A stretch of 64,000 nucleotides of DNA from Candidatus Poribacteria bacterium (GCA_022821495.1 JAJEDN010000079.1:26410-90409); one strand, 5' to 3'. Positions 8,732 through 18,258 are shown, numbered from the stretch's first letter. Numbers and translations: made by a program. The notes: a model not told the origin generated them from the sequence alone.

Positions 8732-9679
8732 ATGAAACGTAAAAATGTTGTGCCAATGGTCGCACTTTTGATAGTTTTGAGTCTTTTTCCTCTTTTCGGA
8801 CTGCAGGCGGAGCCGATAGCACTTGGCAAAGCAATAACATGGGTACATGTAGGAGATAAGTGGGATCCCTCACAAATGGCATTAGTGCGGGCAGAATTCG
8901 ATGAGGAGATCTCATACGGTTCCATAGAATACATAGGCCCACAAACAGTACAAGCCGTGATGAGAACTTTTGATAAATCCTACGACCGCAAGCATTCACG
9001 TACCGTAGTGACTGTATTCCGAAAAGCAAGTCTTGCTGAAATCAAACGGAACGGAATGATGGGGATTCATGACTGGTCGGAACTGCTTTCAAAAGAGGGT
9101 GTCCCTATCTCGTTTAAGGCGCGTGAAATAGATGCGCGGTACCCCCGAACAGCATGGCTTCAACTCCTTTTAGAGAGAGGCGTCACTATAGAAAGTCTTA
9201 TTGATTATTTTTTCTGTATGGCACATCGGCATCAGTTGGCATTTTTGGAGGATAGTCCGTATCTCTGGGAAACCGAGACTCACGGTACTTCGGCGATAGA
9301 TGCATGGGAAACCTACAAAGCCGATTATATTGATAGGTTCGTAAACCGTTATACGCGGGATTGGAAAACCGCAGCAGAAACCGCCAGAAAGCGGATAGGA
9401 ACTACCAAAAGTATTCCAAAAGTTCCTAATGTTTCAATAAGTCCCCAGCTTCACAGCGGACCTGAAGAGATAACGCTTTCACCTCTACAGAATCTGGTGA
9501 ACCAATTAGAACAGACAGTAAAAGATTTGGAACGTCAAAACAGATCGGAGGCAGCAGAACAGGTCAAAGAGGTTTTGGAGCACGTCAAGAAGGCTCTGGC
9601 GCGTGACAAAACTTCAAAGCCACCGTCTAACGCACCAAACCGAGAGAAGAAAAAGAAGTCACACTATCCGCCGCTGTAG
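8732..9679 (+). CDS. Secreted hypothetical protein, paralog 1 of the secreted/permease unit
   Basis: 315 residues, no known family recognised. An N-terminal signal peptide is clear (VVPMVALLIVLSLFPLFGLQA). Shared with the protein at 18458 are GPQTV...FD..Y, EIDAR..R..WLQ.LL.RG.TIE and H.LAFLED.P.L, and both end in a lysine-rich tail with KK..YP.L. The C-terminal third is predicted coiled coil (QNLVNQLEQTVKDLERQ). An AAAGGAG site lies upstream. It is followed after 37 bases by an ABC-2 permease, and this pairing is repeated at 18.4-19.4 kb, so it may be a periplasmic partner of that permease (inference). Confidence 0.8.
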   Translation: MKRKNVVPMVALLIVLSLFPLFGLQAEPIALGKAITWVHVGDKWDPSQMALVRAEFDEEISYGSIEYIGPQTVQAVMRTFDKSYDRKHSRTVVTVFRKASLAEIKRNGMMGIHDWSELLSKEGVPISFKAREIDARYPRTAWLQLLLERGVTIESLIDYFFCMAHRHQLAFLEDSPYLWETETHGTSAIDAWETYKADYIDRFVNRYTRDWKTAAETARKRIGTTKSIPKVPNVSISPQLHSGPEEITLSPLQNLVNQLEQTVKDLERQNRSEAAEQVKEVLEHVKKALARDKTSKPPSNAPNREKKKKSHYPPL

Positions 9680-9716
9680 ACCTATATAGACCTTGTCCAC
9701 GCTACGAGGAGGCCAA

Positions 9717-11129
9717 ATGTTAATAACGCTAATTCAGAAAGAGATGATGCATCACATTCTGAGCGTCCGGTTTGTCGCGCTCCTCGTGATGTGTCTCTTA
9801 CTTGTACCACTCACCCTGCACATCAATTACCGTAATTACCTCCAAAACCAAGCCAATTACAAGGAATCCCTCAAACTTTCGACCGCAGAAGCTGAAGAAA
9901 AGCCGCCAGATGCCCCAGACCCAGATACGGAAGTCTCCAAACTCTTTCTTGAACCGACACCTTTAAGTGTGTTTGCGAAAGGTTTAGAGGAATCACTTCC
10001 GAGTTATCTTGGGATGACACGCAACGGGGTAAAACAAGGTTCAATGTCGCTTGGGGAAGCGCCGCTCTCTTCGGCTTTAGGGAATCTTGATTTTCTGTTT
10101 GTCGTCAGCACTGTTTTCAGTCTACTGGCACTGTTATTCACATTTGATGCTGTTGCGGGTGAAAGAGAAGCCGGAACCCTCCGGATTACCTTGTCAAACG
10201 CATTACCGCGAGATTTGTTCTTGTGGAGCAAACTCATTGGTGGATATATTGTGTTTGTTGTCCCGTTTCTGGTAGCGTTCCTGTTAGGTTTACTTTTGCT
10301 TGTCTCACAAGGTTTCCCCTTGGGCGAGTCTGATATTTTCCTACGTGTGTTGAGTTTGACGTTAGTCTCGCTGCTCTACATTGGTGTGTTTTTTGCAATA
10401 GGGACAGTTATTTCCGCCTATTTGGACAATTCCAAGACGGCGCTCATCGTCGCTTTTACTGTCTGGGTGCTTGCCGTGTTGATTGCACCACGCGCAGGGT
10501 TTCTTACCGCCAAACTTATTGCCCCGACACGCGCGATTCAGAGTATCTATATGGAAAAAACTGCGATTCGCAATAATCTTAATACGGAAAAGGGACAAGC
10601 ACTGAGCGAAAAAATTGTAGAAACTTTAGGGACCTCGATTAACTTTAACAAGGATGCCGAGAAGATAGCTGAACTCAGGGCACCGATTGATGCCGAGTAT
10701 CGGCAGAAATTTCAGGAGCAAGTCGATAAAGTAGAGCGAGAATACCAACGAGAAAAGAAGCGACAAGAATCGGTCGGAGAAAATCTTTCCCGAATCACAC
10801 CGACAGCTTCCCTCATCTATCTCGCCATGAATCTGGCACAGACAGGGAAAATAAAAAGAGACACCTATTTTCAAATGGGCACTCGTTACTATACCTTACT
10901 TGAGGAAGAGTATTTCAGTGAAATTAGCGACGATCAGTTGGCAACGATTGCGCTATTCACATCACCCAAGCCACCAGAACCCAAGAAAATTGCCCCGCCG
11001 CCAGACATGACAGAAACCGCCTTACCCGAAACACTACGGCATTCCATAGTAGACCTACTATTGCTCTGTTTTTTAGCAGTCGTGTTGACGACCATAGCGT
11101 TTCTGAAATTCTTTAGTTTGGATATTTAA
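9717..11129 (+). CDS. ABC-2 type transporter permease, copy A1
   Basis: About 470 residues. It begins MLITLIQKEMMHHILSV, then membrane span 1 (FVALLVMCLLLVPLTL), an external loop of roughly 110 residues, and a cluster of five membrane spans opening with FTFDAVAGEREAGTLRI, the GERE motif of ABC-2 permeases. A second large loop with charged helix and a final span (LLLLCFLAVVLTTIAFLKF) follow. ATG 9717 has GAGGAGG 4 bases upstream. No ATPase is adjacent; the nearest is at 19759. It is strongly similar to the protein at 16852. The cargo is unknown. Confidence 0.85.
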   Translation: MLITLIQKEMMHHILSVRFVALLVMCLLLVPLTLHINYRNYLQNQANYKESLKLSTAEAEEKPPDAPDPDTEVSKLFLEPTPLSVFAKGLEESLPSYLGMTRNGVKQGSMSLGEAPLSSALGNLDFLFVVSTVFSLLALLFTFDAVAGEREAGTLRITLSNALPRDLFLWSKLIGGYIVFVVPFLVAFLLGLLLLVSQGFPLGESDIFLRVLSLTLVSLLYIGVFFAIGTVISAYLDNSKTALIVAFTVWVLAVLIAPRAGFLTAKLIAPTRAIQSIYMEKTAIRNNLNTEKGQALSEKIVETLGTSINFNKDAEKIAELRAPIDAEYRQKFQEQVDKVEREYQREKKRQESVGENLSRITPTASLIYLAMNLAQTGKIKRDTYFQMGTRYYTLLEEEYFSEISDDQLATIALFTSPKPPEPKKIAPPPDMTETALPETLRHSIVDLLLLCFLAVVLTTIAFLKFFSLDI

Positions 11130-11648
11130 GGAAATTCTTTATCGCCTGTTTGTGTAAGTCCTAAAAATTAACTAAATGTTAATTTTTTTGGGTTTCGTGG
11201 ACAATGGTTTTTTCAGGCGTAAATTATGAACATTTCGTGAACATGGCACGGATTTTCATGAACATTGGCGATTTGTTCATTTTTCGTATTTGCAGTATAC
11301 GCGGTTGTGAACCCATTCAAGGCGTGGGTTTGTGAGCGTAATAGGTTCTGTGCATGATGATCTTTTTGCCAGGATGTTCACAAATGTTCACGAAATTGTT
11401 CACGGTTCTTTTTTATCCTTTGTAGACAACATGAACGCAGTCAGTGCGTTGGACCCTGACGTTTTTGGATTCTGGGTTTCTGGAATTTTCGTGAACAATT
11501 GGGCAATTTTAATTTTTGTCTATCTCTTTTCAAAGTGCCAGAAGTGTAGTGTTTGATTGGCTTGGTGGCACTTGATGGATTTGGTTTGTTTTCAAGTTGT
11601 TCATGAAATGCGAATTTTATCGGTTAACGTTTGTTAATTCAGTAGATC
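11130..11648. other. Intergenic AT-rich stretch with clustered TGTTCAC/GTGAACA heptamers
   Basis: No gene is supported. I count about ten heptamers related to GTGAACA or TGTTCAC: exact or near-exact at 11237, 11375, 11385, 11397 and 11491, and variants (GAACAT, TGTTCAT, GTGAACC) at about 11227, 11257, 11274, 11307 and 11598. Two further exact copies lie on the other side of the island at 14339 and 14384. The spacing is irregular. They could be protein-binding sites or remains of an iteron-like region. Confidence 0.5.
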
Positions 11649-12626
11649 TTATTCAAGAGAATTCTCAAGCTCCGTTAGCATTTTTGGAACTTGTAGCATC
11701 ATTTTATATTGCCTCTGAAGTGAATTCTGGTGAGATGAAACCCAAGAAAGTGCGTTAGCGACATCATAGATATTTTCTGCAGGTTGCGCCCCTGGCACAT
11801 CACGTTCTGAAGAAACTCTAATTATGTAAGACTCTTCGTTTTCTGTCGTTGTTGTTTTATTCTTACGTCTTGTAACTTTTACGTCTTGTCCTGTCTCAAT
11901 AATGCTAAATACTCTTTCAGCATAACTGGGTGTCCAACTATCAGATACAACAGTGTCAATCCAATTATGTAGTATTTCCATGTCTGTGTTTGCATTTAGT
12001 TCTTTCTGTCTCCATTTTACATACATTTCTTTTTCCGATAGAATTGTTGAGATATTTTCATTTAGATATTTAACAAACAATTTAGGTTCTAAAGAAGCAG
12101 TATGTCGTTTCCTGAACCTACTTTCTGTGTCGAGGCACATAAGTCCATTCTCACAAATAAGTCTATACCATGCTAATTCATACCCTAACGGAGTGCTACC
12201 GTCTACAGAGTTTCTAATGTGCAACTGAGGTATTAATACATGACCGTCTCCTGGATCAAAAATATGTTTTTTAAAAAACTGTATTCTCAACCACATACGT
12301 TCACCATATTCTGTTAAATACAGGTTACACTCTGTTTCGTCTATATTTAGTTTAAGTTTTTCAAATGCCCCCTGAATAGTATCAAGTATACTGGCATGTT
12401 GAACAAGTGAATATGACTTAGAGACTGTTGCAATAGGCATTCCACCATCTGAAGTATTTACGATTACATCAAGATTTTTATTTTCTGATCTACCTCTTTT
12501 AAAGGGTTCTCTTTGAAAAAAAGGTATTGAATCTGAAATTTCTGTAAGGTTTCCTTTATATCCATTAACTAATTTACTATCCCATCTTAAATTAGGTAAA
12601 TTATAGATATTGTCCGCAGTGTGCAT
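11649..12626 (-). CDS. DUF932 domain-containing protein
   Basis: 325 residues, AT-rich. Features typical of the phage/plasmid-associated DUF932 family are visible: NTSDGGMPIATVSKSYSLVQH in the first third and LAWYRLICENGLMC in the middle. There is no signal peptide or membrane segment. The start overlaps the end of the brnT-like gene by 26 bases, so the two are probably co-translated. It occupies the place where BrnT modules normally carry the BrnA antitoxin. The biochemical role of DUF932 is not established; horizontal origin is likely from base composition and context. Confidence 0.8.
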   Translation of the reverse strand: MHTADNIYNLPNLRWDSKLVNGYKGNLTEISDSIPFFQREPFKRGRSENKNLDVIVNTSDGGMPIATVSKSYSLVQHASILDTIQGAFEKLKLNIDETECNLYLTEYGERMWLRIQFFKKHIFDPGDGHVLIPQLHIRNSVDGSTPLGYELAWYRLICENGLMCLDTESRFRKRHTASLEPKLFVKYLNENISTILSEKEMYVKWRQKELNANTDMEILHNWIDTVVSDSWTPSYAERVFSIIETGQDVKVTRRKNKTTTTENEESYIIRVSSERDVPGAQPAENIYDVANALSWVSSHQNSLQRQYKMMLQVPKMLTELENSLE

Positions 12627-12906
12627 AGTAAGCTTCCCTTTCTGATTTGGTTGATTTCCGAGCCGAAATTATTCTAACTCTGTTTCCTTCACGTGTATGA
12701 ATGACAGTTAACACTTTGTCTCTTTTAGAACGCCCAATAGTTTCATATCTTTGTTCATGTTGTGAGTGTAGATAATCATCTTTCGTTAACTTCGGAGAAG
12801 ATGGTCTAAATACTGTTTTTGCTTCATGAAAAGGAACTCCATGTTTTTCTCTATTTATTTTATCTTTATTCTTGTCCCACTCAAATTCACAATTATAGAA
12901 TTCCAC
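12601..12906 (-). CDS. brnT: BrnT-family toxin (ribonuclease-like)
   Basis: 101 residues, full length for BrnT. The family pattern is clear: CEFEWDKNKDKINREKHGV at the N-terminus, EAKTVF, and ETIGRSKRDKVLTVIHTREG followed by RVRIISARKSTKSEREAYY. In characterised systems BrnT is an RNA-degrading toxin neutralised by the downstream BrnA. Here no BrnA-like reading frame follows; the next gene encodes a DUF932 protein overlapping by 26 bases. The AT content is higher than in flanking metabolic genes, consistent with acquisition. Whether it is active or orphaned is open. Confidence 0.85.
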   Translation of the reverse strand: MEFYNCEFEWDKNKDKINREKHGVPFHEAKTVFRPSSPKLTKDDYLHSQHEQRYETIGRSKRDKVLTVIHTREGNRVRIISARKSTKSEREAYYAHCGQYL

Positions 12907-13097
12907 GTATCTATCCCATTTCCATTAGGAACTGTTATTCAATGTAGAATTCTATTATAGCATATTTTTCAAACTTATGTCAAGCACTTGTACTGCCATC
13001 ATTGATGCTTGTGAACTCTAAGATGTCTATCCACCAGAAGCGGAAATTGCCAGGATTTAATTCGTGACGAGTAGAGCGTAAAATAGTGATAAAGTGG

Positions 13098-14335
13098 TTA
13101 AAATTCAAGCACCCCATCAATCGCCTCCATAGTCGCGAGCGTCTCCGCAATAGCTACGAGAATCGCACGATACTGACGCACGTCTTCATAACGCAACACC
13201 TCACCCTTGCGATCCTTTAGCCACTTTTCACAGACTTGATACGCGCCGATCTCATATTCCCATACTTCTTCAGAGACATCCGTGAAATGTTGTGTGGGGT
13301 TAATCCAGACCTTGCCATCCGCATAATGAGGTTTTGACACAACACCGTCTCCTTCGCCTTCAAACCGGTGCACCGCTGGAATCTGGACATCTTTTAGGAG
13401 ATGTGAATCCATCAAACGCTGTCCCAATGCTGCGAGTGTGCGGAACTGCTCAATATCTTGGGGTAAAGGGATGCGCGGGAAATCGTATTTTAGGAACTCA
13501 TAGTAGCGTTCGCGGTAGGTTGGACTATACAAGATTGCATAGATATAGGCGAGGATCGCCTCGGGTGAAATGCCTTCCGGGAGGTTAAACGGTGTAGTCT
13601 GTGGGAGTGCTAACGCTTCGGAGAACGCGGTTAGAAAGGCAGGATTGAAATTGAGTGACCGTTCTGTTGAAATCGCCAATTCCTCTGGATTTGGATATAA
13701 ATAGAGCGGGAAAACATGCGTGGGGCCATCTCTATTTGAGACACAATTGCCATCGGTAATTTTGTCAGTAACAAGGATATGCTGCCATGTGGTAGCACTC
13801 CGAATGATGCGGTGTGTACAGAGAGCAAGGTTTTCACCCATAAGGAGATGCTGCATAATCGCGGGTCGTGGCATACAGTGAAATCCACGTGATTGTCCTG
13901 TATAGTAAGTATACTGTATGTCAAACGGGGGATAATTGATTGGTACAATGTGTTGTTCTGCTTCAGGATGATTTTGAAGATATTCTTGGGCGAGACGAAT
14001 TTGGTGAGAATGAAGTTGTCAAGGTTTTCGATAAAACGTGCATTCTGCGTTTGGGCATGCCCAGTGAGCGCGTCCAAATCTCTACCGTACGCTTCCGCTT
14101 CAATATAACCGATAGGCAGCAACCCATCCATTGCAATAAAATCGGGTCTCCCAATCCGATCGAGTTGTCTCGGTTCTTGTGTGAGCGTGACGGTATTTCT
14201 GCCGAATTCAACAAATAGGTCTTCAAGGAAGGCTTGGAGGTGTGGGTATAGTGAGAGTTCTGGGGTCGCCTCACCGGTGATTTGTGTGTGGTGTATGTTT
14301 TGTAGATAACGGTCACAGTGTGTTTGGAAGTTCAT
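13098..14335 (-). pseudogene. Type ISP restriction-modification enzyme with internal deletion and frame change
   Basis: Two pieces of one enzyme are recognisable. The 5' frame (from ATG 14335) encodes the N-terminal nuclease-type domain (TGEATPELSLYPHLQAFLED, RIGRPDFIAMDG, IGYIEAEAYGRDLD, ENLDNFILT). The 3' frame encodes the C-terminal part (NYPPFDIQYTYYTGQSRGFH, MPRPAIMQHLLMGENL, YIYAILYSPTYRERYYEFLK, PRIPLPQDI). Helicase and methyltransferase domains, normally several hundred residues, are absent. The two frames meet near 14003-14018 and are out of register, so the product cannot be complete. This is a deletion remnant rather than a small functional enzyme; a short separately translated C-terminal fragment (from 13874) cannot be excluded. 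Confidence 0.8.
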
Positions 14336-15084
14336 ATATGTTCACAATCAATAGGGTTTTTAAATTTTTACTTTTATCAAACATGTTCACCACCGTAATT
14401 TCGTATTTACGATATGTATGATAACATATTTTGTGCGGAAAATCAAGGTTATTTCTTTTTTCTCTCAGGGTGATTTAGTTTTAAGAAATTCGCGGATTTT
14501 ATGCTTTCTGTGTACGGATCCGGTGCGGTTAGAATGCAGATCGCATTTGGGTGAGTACACCGCAAAACACGCACCATAGGTGTCAATTTAGCGATTTTCG
14601 ATAACATTTCCTTGCAGATCCGTGTAGATGCCGCCCCTACGGGGCTTGGATTTCTGAAGCAACGTTTTTCTACTACACAGATACCATCCCTACGGGATTC
14701 AAGAGGGTTTTGGAACCGTCAAGGTTTCCGCGTAGAATCCGGTTCGGTTGGGAATGCACGTCGCATTTAGGCGTGTACGCCACAAAACTGAACCTACCGG
14801 GCCGGGGGCGGAGGCGGTTATTTTTTCTTAAATTGACACTTATGGTGCGGTTAGAAACACGCACCTACCGGTCCTGGGTCTGAGACGGTTGTTTCTAAGA
14901 TTGATACTTATGAAGAAACACCCAAGCAAATAAACCTTACAGGACTGAAGAGGGTTTTGAAGGCTTCAAGGTTTCCGCGTAGAATCCGGTTCGGTTAGGA
15001 AACCGAACCTACCGGGCCTGGGGAGACGAGATAGCTATTTATCAATACTTTTAATCATCAAAAACAACAAGTTTTCAACCGTTT
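14336..15084. repeat. Gene-free repeat mosaic with several hairpins
   Basis: No gene is supported. The region holds hairpins at 14633-14645 (GCCCC/GGGGC), 14686-14698 (ATCCC/GGGAT), 14845-14864 (GTGCG/CGCAC) and 14988-15009 (GGTTCGGTT/AACCGAACC). Two direct repeats of about 45 bp are at 14703-14749 and 14950-14998, both ending AGAATCCGGTTCGGTT. Three copies of a CCTACCGG.CC.GGG tail lie at about 14801, 14864 and 15009. Two TGTTCAC heptamers lie at 14339 and 14384. Confidence 0.6.
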
Positions 15085-15115
15085 GCAACTTTTCTGGACA
15101 GATAGTGTGTAACAC
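15085..15115 (+). promoter_or_regulatory. Possible ECF-sigma-type promoter
   Basis: GCAACTTTTC followed by ACAGATAGTGTGTAA aligns closely with the sequence at 8620-8651, with the same 14-base distance from AAC to the GTGTGT block. It lies about 100 bases before the redoxin-like gene. Confidence 0.4.
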
Positions 15116-15217
15116 AGCAATACAATCCAGAAAAGCGATACCTGCTGCGGAAATTTCACAGTAAAACCGTAGTGCTTTGCTGCATTCGCTTGAATCTTGC
15201 AAAAGGAGATTTTGAAT

Positions 15218-16798
15218 ATGCGAAAAACAATCTTACGATTGAAAACATTTTACCTATCCACCAGAACTATAACGCTACTGCTCGTGACTTTATTGATAAC
15301 CATAGGCACACAACTTGCTCCTCGCGCCGACACAAGTCAATTGCTTTTGTCTGAAGATGCTCTCAAGGATCCGGGCAGTTTAGCGGTGAAACTCCAAGAT
15401 ACGCGTGCTGTTATATCTGAACACATCGCCACACAACTCTCTGCGGAGACACAGCAATTGTTAGGTAAATATGATGGTATAAGCAGTCCATCTTTAGCAC
15501 TTCAACGCGCACTGATTTCGGATCTGAACAAGATTCTCCAAGCAGGACCGCTCTACGATGCCGAGAGTTTTGCTGATATTGAACTCAGTAAGCAGACAGA
15601 CGAGTTGCTCGCGCAAAACCCCGAAAGTGGAGAAGCGTTGGTGCGTCTGAACCGCCTCCTTTTGTCAGATGCCTACCCGCACGAGGTCGCCTCGTCTACA
15701 GAAAAACAGACTGAAAATCCCGAAGGGATTGAAAAATGCAGAGAGAATTTAAGGCGGATACAGCTGGTACTCGAAAAATATCGCGATGAGACAAATGGAG
15801 ATCCACAATGGCTCTCTGAACTTTCTCCAGAGTACCTTGACAAAAAGGACCTTCTTTGTCCAGCGGATGCGACAAAAGGCAAACCTGGGGTTTTAACAGA
15901 CGGTGCAGCGGATCCGACATTGCCGTGTAGTTATCTTTATCAATTCCGTCCTGAGCAGAAATCGGGACAGGAATTCCTGTTGGAAATAGAAGGCGATATG
16001 CTGCCTATCGTGCGCTGCGAACATCATCTGCTCAATCTCAGCGTCAGTGGAAAAATTTATCGTAAGGGACCGCAGAGAAGGATTTATAACAACACTACAG
16101 TGAAATCCATTTCTATCCAAACGAATTCCACGTCGGATCTACCCGAAGAAGTCAGAAAGGTCAGAAAGCAGATAGAAGAGCAGTCTCTCAAAGGCGGCAA
16201 TAATCAAGTCAATAGAACCATCTTGCAAATTAAGCCCTCGGACAATCCACAAGCGAAACTTAGAGAACAATTCGGCGAGGCGTTTCTTGAATCACCAGAG
16301 GGTAAAGCACTGCTCAATCAATTAACAACGGCATCCATAGATCGCGAAAAATTTGCATTTCTATTGGGCAAACCGATGCGAGACATCGTGTTGACCGCTC
16401 TTTCAGGGAAACCCGCTAAGTTAGAGACACTCCGCGGTAAATTTGTCCTTCTGAACCTTTTTTCAACAGATGCTACTACTTGTGGACCGAAGTTAAAACA
16501 GTTGGAAAAACTGCTTACAAACTACGCCGCTACCCAATTGAAAGTAGTTGGCATTAGTACGAATGATTCAGCGAAAGCAATTAAGGCGTTCAAAGAGAAG
16601 CACCAACTTTCGATGCCCATCTGGGTTGATAAAAGTGCCCAGATGCAGACGCTTCTCAATAGAGACACGTCCGAACCGCAAACGGAACTCATAACGCTTC
16701 TCTTAAATCGGGAACGCGTTGTCAAAGATGTGTTCATAGACTTCGAGCCAGAAGACCTTTCACAAAAGGTCAGCAAGTTAATTGATGCCCAAAAGTAG
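15218..16798 (+). CDS. Secreted protein with C-terminal thioredoxin-like (redoxin) domain
   Basis: 526 residues. ATG 15218 follows AAGGAG with 9 bases; a TTG at 15197 precedes it without a ribosome site. The N-terminus holds an export or anchor segment (LLLVTLLITIGTQLAP). The middle part is unassigned, partly helical, with CPADA and SYLYQF elements. The last 150 residues form a thioredoxin-like fold (LRGKFVLLNLFSTDATTCG, VVGISTNDSAKAIKAFKEKH, PIWVDKS). The usual CxxC reads TTCG-P, with only one cysteine, so it may not act as a disulfide reductase. A permease gene follows after 53 bases, suggesting co-transcription with the export locus. Confidence 0.8.
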   Translation: MRKTILRLKTFYLSTRTITLLLVTLLITIGTQLAPRADTSQLLLSEDALKDPGSLAVKLQDTRAVISEHIATQLSAETQQLLGKYDGISSPSLALQRALISDLNKILQAGPLYDAESFADIELSKQTDELLAQNPESGEALVRLNRLLLSDAYPHEVASSTEKQTENPEGIEKCRENLRRIQLVLEKYRDETNGDPQWLSELSPEYLDKKDLLCPADATKGKPGVLTDGAADPTLPCSYLYQFRPEQKSGQEFLLEIEGDMLPIVRCEHHLLNLSVSGKIYRKGPQRRIYNNTTVKSISIQTNSTSDLPEEVRKVRKQIEEQSLKGGNNQVNRTILQIKPSDNPQAKLREQFGEAFLESPEGKALLNQLTTASIDREKFAFLLGKPMRDIVLTALSGKPAKLETLRGKFVLLNLFSTDATTCGPKLKQLEKLLTNYAATQLKVVGISTNDSAKAIKAFKEKHQLSMPIWVDKSAQMQTLLNRDTSEPQTELITLLLNRERVVKDVFIDFEPEDLSQKVSKLIDAQK

Positions 16799-16851
16799 CA
16801 ATCAGTGTCTGCCGGTGATAGCCGATGCTGTGAATGTAAACGAGGTAAAAC

Positions 16852-18258
16852 ATGTTTCTAACGCTAATTCAGAAAGAGATGATGCATCATATCCTGAGCG
16901 TTCGGTTTGTCGCGCTCCTTTTGATGTGTCTTCTGCTTATTCCGCTCACGCTTTCTATCAATTATCGAAGCTATCGCCAAGACTTAGTGGATTACCAGGA
17001 AGCCGTTAAATTAGCGAACATTGAAGAGAAGACAATGAACCCGAAGATGCCGCTGGAACCGGAGGTTGAAGTTTCCAAACTTATCCTCAAACCGACACCT
17101 TTGAGCGTCTTTGCCAAGGGATTAGAGGACTCACTGCCAAGTTATCTTGGTATGACACGCAATGGAATTACACCGGGGATACCATCGACATTTTCAGCGC
17201 CGCTCTCCCAACTTTTAGGACATCTCGATTTTCTGTTTGTGGTTAGCACGGTTTTCAGTCTGCTCGCGTTGCTGTTTACGTTTGATGTTGTTGCTGGGGA
17301 GCGAGAAGTTGGCACGATTCGGATTACGCTATCAAACGCTGTGCCGCGCGATCTCTTTCTGTGGGGCAAGTTAATCGGTGGCTACCTTGTGTTCGTTGTT
17401 CCGTTTCTGGTGTCGTTTCTATTCGGGTTACTTCTCCTTGTCTGGCAAGGCTTTCCTCTGGGCGAACCGGACGTTTTTCCACGAGTCATCAGTCTGACAG
17501 CTATCTCGCTACTCTATATCGGGGTGTTTTTTGCAATAGGCACCGTGATTTCTACCTACCTGGACAATGCCAAAACAGCCCTTATCATCGCTTTCACCGT
17601 TTGGGTGTTCGCCGTGTTGATTACGCCCCGTCTCGGTTTCCTTGCGGCGAAGGTTATCGCCCCAGCACGAACCGCGCAGAGCGTCTATATGGAGAAAAAA
17701 GCCCTGAGAGACGATCTCAAAGCGGAACTCAAAAATCAAGAAATGAAAATGATTATGGAAATCCCACCGGACGATCAAGGACGTGTAATAATATCAGGCA
17801 ACAAACTTAATGAACTCATGAAACCCATTGAAGAGGAACATCGATTAAAATTCCAGGACCATGCTAACAGGCTCGATCGAGCTTACAAACGTGAAGTAAA
17901 ACGACAAGAACAAGCTGGTGAGACGCTTACCCGAATCACACCGACAGCTTCCCTCATCTATCTCGCGACAAGCTTAACACAGACGGGACAGGCGCAAAGA
18001 AGCAATTACCTTCAAACGGGCGATCGCTATTATGATATGCTCGATACAGATTTGTTCAGCAAAATCGATGATTATGCCGCCAACAGAAGTTATAATCTAT
18101 CGACTGATATTGTTCAAATTACACAGCCGCCACCTTTGGAAACTGACACCTTAGTGGAGACATTCCGTCAATCGGCGGTGGATGTGCTACTGCTCTGTTT
18201 CTTTGCGGTAACGTTGACAATCGTAGCGTTTCTGAAATTCTTTAGATTGGATATTTGA
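16852..18258 (+). CDS. ABC-2 type transporter permease, copy A2
   Basis: 468 residues, closely similar to the permease at 9717 throughout: MFLTLIQKEMMHHILSV start, external loop ending DFLFVVSTVFSLLALLFTFD, then VVAGEREVGTIRITLSN and five spans. After a second charged loop the last span is VDVLLLCFFAVTLTIVAFLKF. AGGTAAAAC precedes the ATG. It follows the redoxin-like gene and precedes a secreted protein that is a paralog of the one upstream of copy A1. As with A1, no ATPase is immediately adjacent. Confidence 0.85.
   Translation: MFLTLIQKEMMHHILSVRFVALLLMCLLLIPLTLSINYRSYRQDLVDYQEAVKLANIEEKTMNPKMPLEPEVEVSKLILKPTPLSVFAKGLEDSLPSYLGMTRNGITPGIPSTFSAPLSQLLGHLDFLFVVSTVFSLLALLFTFDVVAGEREVGTIRITLSNAVPRDLFLWGKLIGGYLVFVVPFLVSFLFGLLLLVWQGFPLGEPDVFPRVISLTAISLLYIGVFFAIGTVISTYLDNAKTALIIAFTVWVFAVLITPRLGFLAAKVIAPARTAQSVYMEKKALRDDLKAELKNQEMKMIMEIPPDDQGRVIISGNKLNELMKPIEEEHRLKFQDHANRLDRAYKREVKRQEQAGETLTRITPTASLIYLATSLTQTGQAQRSNYLQTGDRYYDMLDTDLFSKIDDYAANRSYNLSTDIVQITQPPPLETDTLVETFRQSAVDVLLLCFFAVTLTIVAFLKFFRLDI

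Noticed and set aside
13631..14335. A complete 234-residue protein from ATG 14335
   Set aside because: Its last 120 residues are an out-of-frame reading of the conserved type ISP C-terminal part, so it is treated as part of a pseudogene.
14336..15196. CRISPR array in the repeat region
   Set aside because: The repeats differ in length and spacing and form various hairpins; there are no equal spacers and no cas genes.
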